Source: Wenzhouxiangella limi
GTDB lineage: Bacteria > Pseudomonadota > Gammaproteobacteria > Xanthomonadales > Wenzhouxiangellaceae
Assembly: GCF_010499265.1 (NCBI RefSeq)
Contig: NZ_JAAGSC010000033.1
Location: 1-42,852 of the forward strand
DNA length: 42,852 bases
Direction: 5' to 3'
Shown piece after piece: positions 25,464 through 35,300 of the stretch. Under the pieces are notes generated by a model that saw only the letters and a program-made list of their open reading frames with translations, did no database searches and was not told the origin of the DNA. Both the position numbers and the translations under genes were made by a program. Each line of letters opens with the position of its first letter. The stretch's first letter is position 1.

Positions 25464-25469
25464 TATAAT
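25464..25469 (+). promoter_or_regulatory. Probable -10 box of prfC
   Basis: A perfect TATAAT lies 27 nt before the prfC ATG, giving a leader of about 20 nt. No good -35 box at 16-18 bp is visible; TTGAAA at 25435-25440 is 23 bp away. Confidence 0.45.
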
Positions 25470-25496
25470 GGCCAGTTAGCTCAAGAAGTCGTTGAT

Positions 25497-27107
25497 ATGC
25501 CCCGCCTGCCCGAAGAAATCGCCCGCCGCCGCACTTTCGCGATCATCTCGCATCCGGATGCCGGCAAGACCACGCTGACCGAGAAGTTTCTGCTGTTCGG
25601 CGGGGCGATCCAGCTGGCCGGGTCGGTCAAGTCGCGCAAGGCTTCGCGCCATGCCACCTCGGACTGGATGGAGATGGAAAAAGAGCGCGGGATCTCGATC
25701 ACCTCCTCGGTGATGCAGTTTCCCTACCACGACGCCATCGTCAACCTGCTCGACACGCCGGGCCACGCCGACTTCTCCGAAGATACCTACCGCGTGCTGA
25801 CCGCGGTCGACTCGGCGCTGATGGTGATCGACTGCGCCAAGGGCGTGGAGGAGCGCACGATCAAGCTGATGGAGGTCTGTCGCCTGCGCGACACGCCGAT
25901 CTTCACCTTCATCAACAAACTCGACCGGGAAGGCCGCGAGCCGATCGAGCTGCTCGACGAGGTCGAAGAGGTGCTCGGCATCGAGTGTGCGCCGGTGACC
26001 TGGCCGATCGGCATGGGCCGGCGGCTCAAGGGCATCTATCACCTGATCCGCGACGAGATCCACCTGTACGAATCCGGCAAGAACTACATGCGCCAGGAGC
26101 CGCGCGTCATTGCCGGCCTGCACAGCGCCGAGGCCGATGAGGTACTCGGCCCGATGGCGGCCGAGCTGAGAGACGAGATCGAGCTGGTCCAGGGCGCCAG
26201 CCACGAATTTGACCTCGAGCGCTATCTGAAGGGCGGCCAAACGCCGGTGTTCTTCGGCTCCGCACTCAATAACTTTGGCGTCATCCCGCTGCTCGATGAG
26301 TTTGTCGAACACGCCCCGGCGCCGCAGCCACGCGCGACCCTGGGTCGGACAGTGCAGCCAGCCGAAGAAAAGCTCACCGGCTTCGTGTTCAAGGTCCAGG
26401 CCAACATGGACCCGGCCCACCGAGACCGCATGGCCTTCATGCGCGTGTGTTCCGGCGTTTTCGAGAAGGGCATGAAGCTGCATCACGTGCGCTTGGGCAA
26501 GGAGCAGCGCACCCACGGCGCCCTGACCTTCATGGCCGACGAGCGCGCGGCGGCCGAGTACGCCTACCCCGGCGATATCGTCGGCCTGCACAACCACGGC
26601 ACCATCGGCATCGGCGATACCTTCACCGAAGGCGAGAACCTGCAGTTTGCCGGCATCCCGAGCTTCGCGCCCGAACTGTTCCGGCGCGTCCAGCTCCGAG
26701 ACCCGCTCAAGCTCAAGGCCCTGACCAAGGGCCTGACGCAGTTATCCGAAGAGGGCGCGACCCAGTTTTTCAAGCCGCTGATCGGCAACGACCTGGTCCT
26801 GGGCGCGGTGGGCCTGCTGCAGTTCGACGTGGTCGCCTACCGGCTGAAGGCCGAGTACAACGTCGAGGCGCGCTTCGAGGCGGTCAACGTCGCCACCTGC
26901 CGCTGGGTGTCCTGCAGTGATGAGCGCGCGCTGGAAAAATTCCGCAACAAGAACGAGCAGCACCTGGCCGAAGACGGCGGCGGCCAGCTGGTCTACCTGG
27001 CCCCGACCCGGGTCAACCTTCAATTGGCCCAGGAACGCCATCCCGAAATCACCTTCCGCGCCACGCGCGAGGTCAGTGTGTATGTCGAGGTCGAGCAGGC
27101 GGCTTGA
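25497..27107 (+). CDS. prfC: Peptide chain release factor 3
   Basis: A 536-residue translational GTPase that removes RF1/RF2 from the ribosome after termination. GTPase motifs: G1 HPDAGKTT, the switch region [14 protein letters not shown]3 DTPGHADF and G4 NKLD. Later domains carry [17 protein letters not shown] and the C-terminal [18 protein letters not shown]. The length equals that of E. coli RF3 to within a few residues. The open frame starts 16 codons earlier, but the ATG at 25497 begins the conserved [20 protein letters not shown] region. A decayed second copy of its 3' end lies at 28303-28479, beyond an MntA-HepT module. Confidence 0.97.
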   Translation: MPRLPEEIARRRTFAIISHPDAGKTTLTEKFLLFGGAIQLAGSVKSRKASRHATSDWMEMEKERGISITSSVMQFPYHDAIVNLLDTPGHADFSEDTYRVLTAVDSALMVIDCAKGVEERTIKLMEVCRLRDTPIFTFINKLDREGREPIELLDEVEEVLGIECAPVTWPIGMGRRLKGIYHLIRDEIHLYESGKNYMRQEPRVIAGLHSAEADEVLGPMAAELRDEIELVQGASHEFDLERYLKGGQTPVFFGSALNNFGVIPLLDEFVEHAPAPQPRATLGRTVQPAEEKLTGFVFKVQANMDPAHRDRMAFMRVCSGVFEKGMKLHHVRLGKEQRTHGALTFMADERAAAEYAYPGDIVGLHNHGTIGIGDTFTEGENLQFAGIPSFAPELFRRVQLRDPLKLKALTKGLTQLSEEGATQFFKPLIGNDLVLGAVGLLQFDVVAYRLKAEYNVEARFEAVNVATCRWVSCSDERALEKFRNKNEQHLAEDGGGQLVYLAPTRVNLQLAQERHPEITFRATREVSVYVEVEQAA

Positions 27108-27244
27108 GGGGGGCTTTACACTGAGAAATTGAGAAATCAGTGGAGCAATGAGCGTCCCAAAGGTGAGCCTACGAGGGCTTGAGTCTGACTTCCCCTGATC
27201 TGCCGAGCTTTCGACCATCCCGGAACCTAACCTATACTTCACTG

Positions 27245-27631
27245 ATGGATACACAACTCCAGCAAATTTCCCAGTGGCTGGCAACCCAGCCGGATATCCG
27301 GCTGGCGGTCGGCTTTGGTTCGGTTGCCGAGGGCACAGCGAAGCCGGATAGCGATATCGATATTGCGGTGCGAGCCGAACAGCCGCTGGATGCCGAGCGC
27401 AAGATGGCGCTTATTGAGGGCATTGCGAGCCTGGCTGGTCGCACCGTGGATCTGGTTGACCTGGCGCGCATCGGCGAGCCGTTGCGAGGTGAAGTCCTGA
27501 GGGGGCAACGCTTGTTTGGCAGCGACGAAGATTGGGCCGAGCAAATGCTGCGTCACATCTACGACAACGAAGACTTCGTGCCTTATGTTCGGCGTCTGTT
27601 GGCCGAGCGACGTGAGCGGTGGCTGAGATGA
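27245..27631 (+). CDS. mntA: MntA-like nucleotidyltransferase antitoxin
   Basis: A 128-residue minimal nucleotidyltransferase with the signature GS-X10-D-X-D (Gly25-Ser26, Asp37, Asp39; GFGSVAEGTAKPDSDIDI). In MntA-HepT systems this protein inactivates the HEPN ribonuclease by adding AMP groups to its tyrosine. TATACT (27233-27238) ends 6 nt before the ATG, so the mRNA is probably leaderless. The stop codon overlaps the hepT start as ATGA. The gene order antitoxin then toxin is usual. Confidence 0.9.
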   Translation: MDTQLQQISQWLATQPDIRLAVGFGSVAEGTAKPDSDIDIAVRAEQPLDAERKMALIEGIASLAGRTVDLVDLARIGEPLRGEVLRGQRLFGSDEDWAEQMLRHIYDNEDFVPYVRRLLAERRERWLR

Positions 27632-28035
27632 TTACTGAACGCAAACTCGACTCTCTCCGACGTTGTCTCGAGCGAGTCCGACGCTGGTGCCCTGACGAGG
27701 CCGAAGCACTCACAGTCGATGTTGATGCGCAGGATATTTTGTCGCTCAATCTCACCCGAGCGGTGCAACTGTGCGTGGACATCGGTGCTCAGGTCTTGGC
27801 GCGCAGCGGAGCTGCAGCGCCACAGACGATGGCCCAGACCTTTGCCCAGCTCAGCCAGGAAGGCATCATTGCTCCGGAATTGGCCGAGCGCATGCGCCGA
27901 GCGGTAGGATTTCGCAATATAGCGATTCACGAGTATGACGAGATCGACTGGCAAATTGTCCACGCCATCGCCACCCGTCACTTGACTGACTTCGAAGATT
28001 TCGCGCGGGCTGCCGTCGCTGAGCTTGGCAGCTGA
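27628..28035 (+). CDS. hepT: HepT-like HEPN ribonuclease toxin
   Basis: A 135-residue all-helical HEPN protein with the R-X4-H-X-Y active motif (Arg96, His101, Tyr103; RNIAIHEY). Such toxins form dimers and cut tRNA or other RNA; Tyr103 is the expected AMPylation site. The ATG at 27628 overlaps the mntA stop. A GTG at 27619 is also in frame. Together with mntA it lies between prfC and a decayed copy of the prfC 3' end. Confidence 0.9.
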   Translation: MITERKLDSLRRCLERVRRWCPDEAEALTVDVDAQDILSLNLTRAVQLCVDIGAQVLARSGAAAPQTMAQTFAQLSQEGIIAPELAERMRRAVGFRNIAIHEYDEIDWQIVHAIATRHLTDFEDFARAAVAELGS

Positions 28036-28155
28036 AACAGCCCTCTTATGCTCAATTCATTAGAGAATCTTCGAATGCACTTGCTAGTAGCGTCACGCTG
28101 CGGAAAATCCCTGCCGACCATAGATTAAACCTCGCAGACCCAGTCGCGCCCGGGG

Positions 28156-28266
28156 TTGCGACTGATTGCGATGCTGGTGTTGGTCGCGATGGTGATCACT
28201 GGCCTGGCCGCTACGACGTCAGCTCAGGCGCAGACAGCGGTTGCGCCCACTATGCACTCTGAGTAA
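28156..28266 (+). pseudogene. Truncated signal-peptide-like coding remnant
   Basis: A 36-codon frame from TTG 28156 (ATG 28171 also possible) encodes a hydrophobic stretch (MLVLVAMVITGLAATTSAQA) followed by 12 residues and a stop. It looks like the first exported segment of a lost gene, cut off by the duplicated prfC piece that follows. The absence of a downstream domain makes a real short protein unlikely. Confidence 0.35.
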
Positions 28267-28302
28267 CGAAAACGATCCGCAGTCCGCAGGGCGTTGTCGT
28301 GT

Positions 28303-28479
28303 CTGCACAACCACGGCACCATCGGCGTCGGCGACACCTTCACCGAAGGCGAGAACCTGCAGTTTGCCGGCATTCCGAGCTTCGCGCCCGAGCTGTTGGC
28401 CCAGGAACGCCATCCCGAAATCACCTTCCGCGCCACGCGCGAGGTCGGTGTGTACGTGGACGTTGATCAGGCGGCTTGA
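28303..28479 (+). pseudogene. prfC 3'-end fragment with internal deletion
   Basis: The frame encodes [20 protein letters not shown] and on to APELL, then joins directly to [20 protein letters not shown] and ends DVDQAA. These match prfC nucleotides about 26586-26680 and 27025-27107, so about 340 bp between them were deleted. The junction lies at a shared ctgtt/ttgg word. Similarity runs a few bases past the stop codon. Several substitutions (Ile to Val, Glu to Asp) show that it is older than a fresh duplication. Confidence 0.9.
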
Positions 28480-28534
28480 GGCTTTGCAGTAGAGCAGGGG
28501 CTGACGCTGAGCAATACCAGCGCGGCTGGTCCGA

Positions 28535-28913
28535 CTATCGAGGCCTTCTTCGAAAACTGTCGCAGCCCGCGCCGGAAGTACCGTCGAGCAGTCGCTCGAC
28601 GGTATCCGGCAGCGGCAGGACAATAAGGCCGCAGATGGCCTGCCCGTACAAGTGACCAAAATCGCGACGATCACCGGTCACGAAAAGGTCGGCTTTTTGG
28701 GCTATTGCGGCTGCCAGGATGGGAATGTCCTTGGAAGGCAGTCCCTGGGCTCGAGCGGCGGCCAGATGCTCAGCGCCTGGCTCGGCACCGATGGCAACAT
28801 TGCCCAGCAAATTCTCGAGAATCTCCCCGCGTTGCGCGCGCTTACTGGCCAGGTTTCGACGCGCCTCTTCGACGGCAAGCCTGGACCGATGGGAGAAAAC
28901 ATGTTGAGCACAT
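28535..28913 (-). pseudogene. N-terminally truncated PIN domain gene
   Basis: On the minus strand, the frame encodes LAVEEARRNLASKRAQ, then KDIPILAAAIAQKADLFVTG and DRRDFGHLYG, the second half of a PIN domain with acidic residues. The expected first ~40 residues with the first catalytic Asp are absent, and there is no proper start before the divergent FitA-like gene. It looks cut off by the arrival of the neighbouring module. Confidence 0.65.
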
Positions 28914-28949
28914 AATAAAATGTGCGAAACATTTATAGTGGAGCAGGCC

Positions 28950-29180
28950 GTGAGCCACATGATTCAGATCAGGAACGTGCCCACCGAGCTGCATCGTGCG
29001 CTGAAAGCGCGAGCGGCAATGGAAGGGACGAGCATGAGCGAGCTGTTCTTGGACCTGATGCAAGGCTGGCTGGAGCTGCCCTCGGAACTGGAGTTACGCG
29101 AGCGGTTGCGCGATGCCGAGCCTTTCGACATGACCGAGTCCTCGGCCGAGCTGATCCGCAAAGAACGAGATGCGGCGTGA
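28950..29180 (+). CDS. FitA-type ribbon-helix-helix antitoxin
   Basis: A 76-residue protein whose first half is a ribbon-helix-helix DNA-binding fold (MIQIRNVPTELHRALKARAA, then MEGTSMSELF), with a charged tail (SAELIRKERDAA) for toxin binding. I chose GTG 28950 because GGAG lies 6 nt upstream (28940-28943); ATG 28959 is the other good choice. TATAGT at 28934-28939 may be its -10 box. Its toxin partner, overlapping by GTGA, is broken, so it is now an orphan antitoxin. Confidence 0.85.
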   Translation: MSHMIQIRNVPTELHRALKARAAMEGTSMSELFLDLMQGWLELPSELELRERLRDAEPFDMTESSAELIRKERDAA

Positions 29181-29475
29181 GTCGGATTCTGGTCATCGAT
29201 GCATCGATTGCCATCGACCTGATCGCCCGCTTTCGTCCCGAGCCGGGCAGATCCCCGCATCCCGGTCGGACCTGGCGGGCGAATTGAAATCATTGCCCAT
29301 CCGCCGTTACCGGCACGCAAACCTGCTCGACGGCATCTGGTCACTGCGCGGGCACCTCACCGCTTATGATGCTGCCTATGTCGTATTGGCCCGACTTCCT
29401 AACGCCACCCTGGTGACACGCGATGAACGACTGGCGCGCGCAAGCGGCCAGCTCGAGCGAGTGCTATTGCCGTAA
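29177..29475 (+). pseudogene. Broken FitB/VapC-type PIN toxin gene
   Basis: It starts at GTG overlapping the antitoxin stop. The first ~23 codons give a normal PIN start (MSRILVIDASIAIDLIARF), but the frame stops at 29285-29287. The normal C-terminal third (HLTAYDAAYVVLARLPNATL, TRDERLARASG) lies in the next frame up to 29475. The middle ~50 residues, with the second acidic residue, are missing. An internal deletion with a frameshift explains it. Confidence 0.88.
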
Positions 29476-29490
29476 CTTGAGGAAATCCTG

Positions 29491-30516
29491 ATGACGTTAT
29501 TCGCGACAAGGACAATCGCGGCAGGCATCCTGCTGATAATGGCGACCGCGCCAGCGCTGGCGGAGTCACCGCGCGAGTTGCGCCAGCAGGTTCAAAACTG
29601 CCAGACCATTCGCGAACCCGAGCAGCGCCTGGCCTGCTTTGATCGCTTGCTGGAAACGCCCCAAGAGCGCGCCGAAGGCCCGGGCGCGGAGTCTGCGACC
29701 GAGGATATCCGGCCCGTCTCCCGCATGAATCTATTCTGGGAGCTGGACGACCAGACCCACAGCGGCCTAGGCCGCATCCGAGCCTACCGCCCACTGCTGG
29801 CCACGTTGGCGCGCTGGAGCAGTTCACCGAATGGCAGGCCGTCTTCGCCGAACGGTGAGGCGATTGACGACTTTCCGCTCGATTCGGTGGAGGCATTTTT
29901 CCGCATCAGCCTGCGCACCAAGGCCTGGGACAACCCGATCGGGGACAACGGTGATATCTGGGTTGCCTACACCCAGACGGCCCATTGGCAGGCCTACAAC
30001 ACCGACAATTCCTCGCCGTTCCGCGAAACCAACTACATGCCGGAAGTGTTTTCGGCCTGGCGCGTCGGCCTGCCGCTGGGTGAGCGGTGGCGCTGGGAGC
30101 TGCTCAGCCTGGGTTTCAAGCATCAGTCCAACGGCCGTGGCTCGGTGCTGGGCATTTCCCGGAGCTGGAACCGCATCTATGCCAACTTCGGTTTCAAGGC
30201 GCAAAATACCGAGGTCTATCTGCGCCCCTGGGTTCGGGTCTTCCATGAAGATCCGGACGACAACGCCGACATCGAGGACTTTCTCGGCTACGGCGATCTC
30301 CAGGTCATCCGCCACCTGAACCAGAGTCGCCTGGAACTGACCGCCAGACTCAACCCGTCGACCAGAAAAGGGATGGTTCGACTGGGCTATCACTTCCCGC
30401 TGGTTGGCGATCTCCACGGCTACCTGTCCGTTTTCAGTGGCTATGGCGAAAGCCTGATCGACTACAACCATCGCCAGACCACCCTGAGCGCGGGTGTTTC
30501 GATGTTTCAGTTCTAG
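29491..30516 (+). CDS. pldA: Outer-membrane phospholipase A
   Basis: A 341-residue exported protein (signal peptide 1-24, ATAPALA-E) with the OMPLA beta-barrel. The catalytic residues are His211 and Ser213 in KHQSNGRG and Asn227 in SRSWNRIY. The spacing from Ser to Asn is two residues longer than in E. coli. It hydrolyses phospholipids that reach the outer leaflet, and is active as a calcium-bound dimer. The segment between the signal peptide and barrel (CQTIREPEQRLACFDRLL) is a short cysteine-containing motif seen in several gammaproteobacterial OMPLAs. A good ribosome binding site (gagga) precedes the ATG. Confidence 0.94.
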   Translation: MTLFATRTIAAGILLIMATAPALAESPRELRQQVQNCQTIREPEQRLACFDRLLETPQERAEGPGAESATEDIRPVSRMNLFWELDDQTHSGLGRIRAYRPLLATLARWSSSPNGRPSSPNGEAIDDFPLDSVEAFFRISLRTKAWDNPIGDNGDIWVAYTQTAHWQAYNTDNSSPFRETNYMPEVFSAWRVGLPLGERWRWELLSLGFKHQSNGRGSVLGISRSWNRIYANFGFKAQNTEVYLRPWVRVFHEDPDDNADIEDFLGYGDLQVIRHLNQSRLELTARLNPSTRKGMVRLGYHFPLVGDLHGYLSVFSGYGESLIDYNHRQTTLSAGVSMFQF

Positions 30517-30560
30517 CTCAGTCAGGAGAATCGCTAAGGGGTCGTTTAAGCCGCATATCG

Positions 30561-30595
30561 CCCTGGGACATGTTCAACATGCAAATTCCCCAGGG
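30561..30595. repeat. Nested inverted repeat between pldA and the MATE gene
   Basis: An outer 7-bp stem CCCTGGG / CCCAGGG encloses a perfect palindrome CATGTT-C-AACATG (30570-30582). There is no T tract, so it is not a classical terminator. It may end pldA transcription poorly, or bind a regulator. Confidence 0.45.
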
Positions 30596-30713
30596 ATGAG
30601 ATGCCGCGATCAGGAATTCAGCCGCGCGCCGCCGGTTCGTGAGCGTGGTCTGGTTGCAACATCGGGCACAATGCCCAAGTGACTTTCGTTCCCGCTCCAA
30701 TCTGTCCTTCCCG

Positions 30714-32066
30714 ATGGTGATCACCGCCGGTTCCGGTCTTTTCCCCAGCCGAACCCGCCGCCGCCAGCTGTTTGCCATTGCCCTGCCGGTGATCGGCGGG
30801 ATGACCTCGCAGAATATTCTCAACCTGGTCGATATCGGCATGGTCGGGCGGCTGGGTGATACGGCGCTGGCCGCGACCGGGCTGGGCAGCTTCGCCAACT
30901 GGCTGTCGATGGCCTTCATCCTGGGGCTTTCGACCGGCGTGCAGGCGATCGCCGCCCGCCGCATGGGGCAGGGCGCGAGCGGGGAGCTGGCCTTGCCGCT
31001 CAACGGCGGATTGCTGCTGGCGCTGCTGCTGGGCACGCCGCTGGCCGCGGCCCTGATTCTGCTGGCGCCCGAAATCATGGCCCTGCTCAACCCGGACCCG
31101 GACGTGGTCGCCGAGGCCGGACCCTACCTGCAGGTTCGCCTGGTCGCGCTGGTGGCGGTGGGGATGAATTTCTCGTTTCGCGGCTACTGGTCGGCGGTGC
31201 ACCTGACCCGGCTGTACCTGGTCACGCTGTTGATCATGCACACGGTCAACGTGTTTTTGAACTGGGTGTTGATCTTCGGCAACCTGGGCGCCCCGGCGCT
31301 GGGCGTGGTGGGCGCCGGCCTGGCGACCACGCTGTCGATCTTTTTAGGCCTTGCCGTCTACGTCTACTTCGGCTTTCGCTACGCCCGCGAGGAAGGTTTT
31401 CTGTGCGCGCTGCCCAGCCTGGCGATGCTCAGAAGCCAGCTCAAGGTGTCGCTGCCGGCCAGCCTGCAGCAGTTTTTCTTTGCCGCCGGCATGCTGACCC
31501 TGCTGATCATCATCGGCCAGATCGGCACGCGCGAGCTGGCGGCGGTCAACGTGCTCATGACCCTGGGCCTGGTGATTATCCTGCCGGCGATCGGCTTCGG
31601 GCTGGCCACGGCCACCCTGGTCGGCAATGCCCTGGGGCGCGAGGATCCCCAAGACGCCATGCTGTGGGGCTGGAACGCGGCCGTTTTCGTCGCCGTGCTC
31701 GGGCTGGCGCTGGGTGCGGCGGTGATGCTGGTCGGGCGCCCGCTGCTGGAGGTCTTTCTGACCGACCCGGCGACCGTCAAACTCGCTCTGCCGGCGCTGA
31801 TGATCTCGGCGGCCATCATTGGCGTCGACGCCGCCGGCATGGTGCTGCTCAACGCCCTGCTGGGCGCCGGCGACACGGCCCGGGTGATGCGGATTTCCAT
31901 CATCGCCCAGTGGGGCATCTTCCTGCCCCTGGCGGCCCTGGTCGGGCCGATCCTGGGCGGCGGCCTGCTTGCGGTGTGGATTTTGCAGGCGGTCTACCGC
32001 TGCGGCCAGGCGGCCTGGTTTGCGCGAACCTGGAAGCAGGGGCGGTGGCAGTCGATCAGGATATAG
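30714..32066 (+). CDS. MATE family multidrug/cation exporter
   Basis: A 450-residue inner-membrane protein with 12 hydrophobic helices in two similar halves. Family features: FAIALPVIGGMTSQNILNLV at the start, DIGMVGRLGDTALAATGLG after helix 1, and LPAIGFGLATATLVGNALGR in the second half. MATE proteins export drugs or metabolites in exchange for protons or sodium. The length is typical. The open frame begins at 30639, but the ATG at 30714 gives the usual short N-terminus. The substrate cannot be told from sequence. It stands alone between pldA and the giant repeat protein. Confidence 0.93.
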   Translation: MVITAGSGLFPSRTRRRQLFAIALPVIGGMTSQNILNLVDIGMVGRLGDTALAATGLGSFANWLSMAFILGLSTGVQAIAARRMGQGASGELALPLNGGLLLALLLGTPLAAALILLAPEIMALLNPDPDVVAEAGPYLQVRLVALVAVGMNFSFRGYWSAVHLTRLYLVTLLIMHTVNVFLNWVLIFGNLGAPALGVVGAGLATTLSIFLGLAVYVYFGFRYAREEGFLCALPSLAMLRSQLKVSLPASLQQFFFAAGMLTLLIIIGQIGTRELAAVNVLMTLGLVIILPAIGFGLATATLVGNALGREDPQDAMLWGWNAAVFVAVLGLALGAAVMLVGRPLLEVFLTDPATVKLALPALMISAAIIGVDAAGMVLLNALLGAGDTARVMRISIIAQWGIFLPLAALVGPILGGGLLAVWILQAVYRCGQAAWFARTWKQGRWQSIRI

Positions 32067-32350
32067 ATGACCGTTTTTCTCAGGCGCATTGCGGGACAAA
32101 GCGCGGCCTTTTCGGGCTCACCGGATCGATCCCGTAACAATTCTTAATAAACCAGATGGGGCTCGGGCGCATTGAGCTTGCTAGAGTAATCAACGCGTCT
32201 TATGCGTGTTTCCATGGTTTTTGCGTTTTCCGCTGAATGGAGTTCGGGGACCGTCTCCAGCCAGGTGATCACCCCTGGAGCATGACTGCAATACGGACGC
32301 AGAAAAATGCTTGAACGTCCAATGCGAGTCTTTTCCGGGGGCTACTTGTT
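32067..32350. other. Intergenic leader before the giant surface protein
   Basis: No gene seen. A hairpin CTCCAG / CTGGAG at 32255-32280 contains the palindrome ggtgatcacc in its loop. The ribosome binding site of the next gene (cggggg, about 32336-32341) lies at the end. TTGAGC/TTGCTA words near 32173-32184 might belong to a promoter, but no convincing -10 box pairs with them. Confidence 0.4.
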
Positions 32351-35300
32351 GTGTCCAGATGGTTCGCGATTTTCATCGCGGTCTTTTATTGTGTAGTAAT
32401 CGAGGGGGCCTCGGCTCAGGAAGCCCCGGAACCGCAGTTGACCGAAACGGTTCCGGATGAGTCCTTTCTGGGCGAGCCGTTCTGTTTTAGCACTGAGGTG
32501 ACCAACTCCGGCCCGACCGGTTTCGGGCCTTATCTGCGCCTGGTGTTGCCGCCGCTGCTGCAGTTCGACTCGGCCTCGGCCTTCGGTGGCGGAACGGCTA
32601 ATTTTATCGGCCAGTTTCCTCTCGACCCGGATCCGTTGGTCACCGAGACTGAACTGAACGATCCGCGTATCGATGAGCCGGTAACCGGGCCGGAGGGTTT
32701 CTCCTATCGCAACATCTTGCTGCCGGTCGGCTCCCTGGTCGAAGGCTCTCCACCGCTACCGGTGGAAATCTGCCTGACGATCGACCCCGATGCCGTGGTC
32801 GGCGATCCGCTTACCGTGGACCTGACCCCGGTCTACCAGTTCGGCGACAGCGCCACCGGCGACAACGGGCCAATCGTCGGCGATGGGGTCGAGCAGGCGG
32901 TTGTTCCGACCGTCCTGCTGTTCGACAAGACCGACAGCACGCCCGAATCCGAACGGCCGCCGGGTAGCAGTTGGCGTTATGCCTATACCCTGTCTGTGGA
33001 TATCGCCAATACGGCGATCATCGATCCGATCACCATTGTCGACACCCTGCCGGACGATTTCCTGTACGAGGCGGGATCGGCGACCGTCGTGGCCGGGGAT
33101 AACTGTTCGGTGACGCAGGAGCCCCTGGGCGGCGCGCCGGGCGGGAACCTGGAAGTCCAGTGTGGTGCAAACGTGGGAATGACCGGGGGCGGCGAGATCG
33201 TCGTGACCTATTCGGGTCATATCGTCGATATTCTGAACGAGACTGTCTGCGAGACCAGTCCGATCATGAACGATGCGAGCGTGACGGCTACCTACATCGA
33301 TCAGGACAACAACCGCAATCCCCTGCCGGAGGTCTTCGACGACACCAAGGTCACGGCCGAGCATGTTGCGGTTCAAAAGAGGGCCTCGCCCGGACAGGCC
33401 AGCCCGGGAGCCGTGATCGACTACAGCTATGCCGTTCAGGTCACTGACTTTGGCGATGTCTCTGACCTGGTGTTTACCGACGTGCTCGCCGACGGAATCG
33501 ACCTTGATGCCGACAGCGTGATTTTCACGGTCGACGGAGACGCGCCGATCTCGATAATCCCCGACGTGACGGTGGCCAACGACACCACGGTGTTGCTCGA
33601 TCTGTTCTCGGCCTGGCAGGACGCGACCGGCAGCACGCAGATCGACGCCGGCAGCACGATTGCGGTCAGCTACCAGGGCAGCGTCCGTCAGACCTACCGC
33701 GAGACCGGCTTGCCGGTACTGGCCGCCGATGCCCTTGGCAACTCGGTGGTCGCCGACTACAACCTGCTGCAGGGCGCGAGTGCCTGCAGCGACGGCAGCG
33801 GTGCCACCGTGGACGTTCTGCCGGTATCGATCGACAAGTCACTGGTCGACGCCCAGGACTTCTACGAGCCGGGTGAAACCGTCATTTTCCGCCTGCGCAT
33901 GAATGTCCCTTCCGGTGATACGCGCGACATCGAGTTCCTCGACTTCCTGCCGCTGCCGGTGTTGCAGGTCGGCGACGTGGAACTCGCGTTCAGCACCGAC
34001 AAGGCCGATTGCGACGCCGGAACGGCCGGCATCTGCCTCGGCCCGGACGATACCGCGCGACTGACGCCGGTCGCAATCTCGGCCGATGGGGCGCAGAACG
34101 CCATCCAGATCGACTGGCCGGATGTCGATACCGAGGAGCCCCAGGTCATCGAGGTCGACCTGTATACCACCGTGACCGATGAGCCGTTCGCCGACGGGCT
34201 TGTCCTGACCAATATTCTCCAGGCCTTTACCGCCAACACCCCCGGCGAGATTGCGGCCGATACCGGCCCGGTACAGATCCAGGTCGGCGCGCCGGCGCTG
34301 GAACTGACCAAGGGCGTGATCGCTACTGATGGGGACGGTGTCATCGACCCGGTACCCGGAGATTTCCCCGAAGACAGCAGCATCAGCAAAGTCGAGGCCG
34401 GCGACCAGATCACCTTCCGCATGACCGTCGAAAACCTTGGCACTGCCCCGGCCTTTGAGGTCACGCTGTTCGATGACCTGCCGGCCGGGCTTTCCTTGTG
34501 CACGGTCGACGACGTGGTCACCCAAGCCGGAGACGGGCTGGATTTCAGCGGCGATCTGTTCGATGCCAACGATCCGCTCACCCTGAATGACCCGCTGCCC
34601 GGTCTGGCCGAGCCGCTCGATGAGCAGAACGTGGCCTTCATAGACTTCAGCTGCGAGGTCGAAATCGGTGTCCAGCCCGAAGAGCAGTTTTCCAACTTCG
34701 CCGTCGGCGCCTACACCTCCCAGCCCGGCGGGCCGGAGTTCCCGACCATCGAGGATGATGCCGCTATCGAGGTCGCCTTGGTCGAGTTAGGCAAGTCACT
34801 GGCCGCCAGCTCCGAAGCTCACACCAGCGACAGTGCCAACCCGCCGCGCCTGACCATTGGCGAGATCGCCCGCTATCGGCTGATCACGCGGATTCCGCGT
34901 GGCACCCTGCCGGACTTCACCGTCGAAGACGTGCTGCCGACCGGTCTGCAATTTCTCGACGATGGCACGGCCACGGTCGGATTTGTTTCCGCCAATGGTG
35001 ACATCACGTCTTCGACGCTCAGCGGCGTCGATTTGAACATGATCGGTTCCGACCCGAACGTGTCGCCGACCTTTCAGATTCCCGCCGCGGCGATCAGCGG
35101 CGAACCGTTCGAAAGCGGTACCAACCCGATCTTTAGCCTCGGCGATATCGTCAACTCGGAGACCGGTGACGACGACGAGTGGATCGTGATCGAATTCAAC
35201 GCCCTGGTACTCAATGCCGCGGCTAACAGTGCCGGTACCAACCGGGACAATCGTTTCCGTGCAAGTGTCGATAGTAGCCAGGTGGGAGACGACTCCAACG

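Noticed and set aside
22438-29475. Integron cassette array of TA genes
   Set aside because: No integron integrase, no attC-like imperfect hairpins between modules, and core genes (M23 peptidase, prfC, pldA) lie between them.
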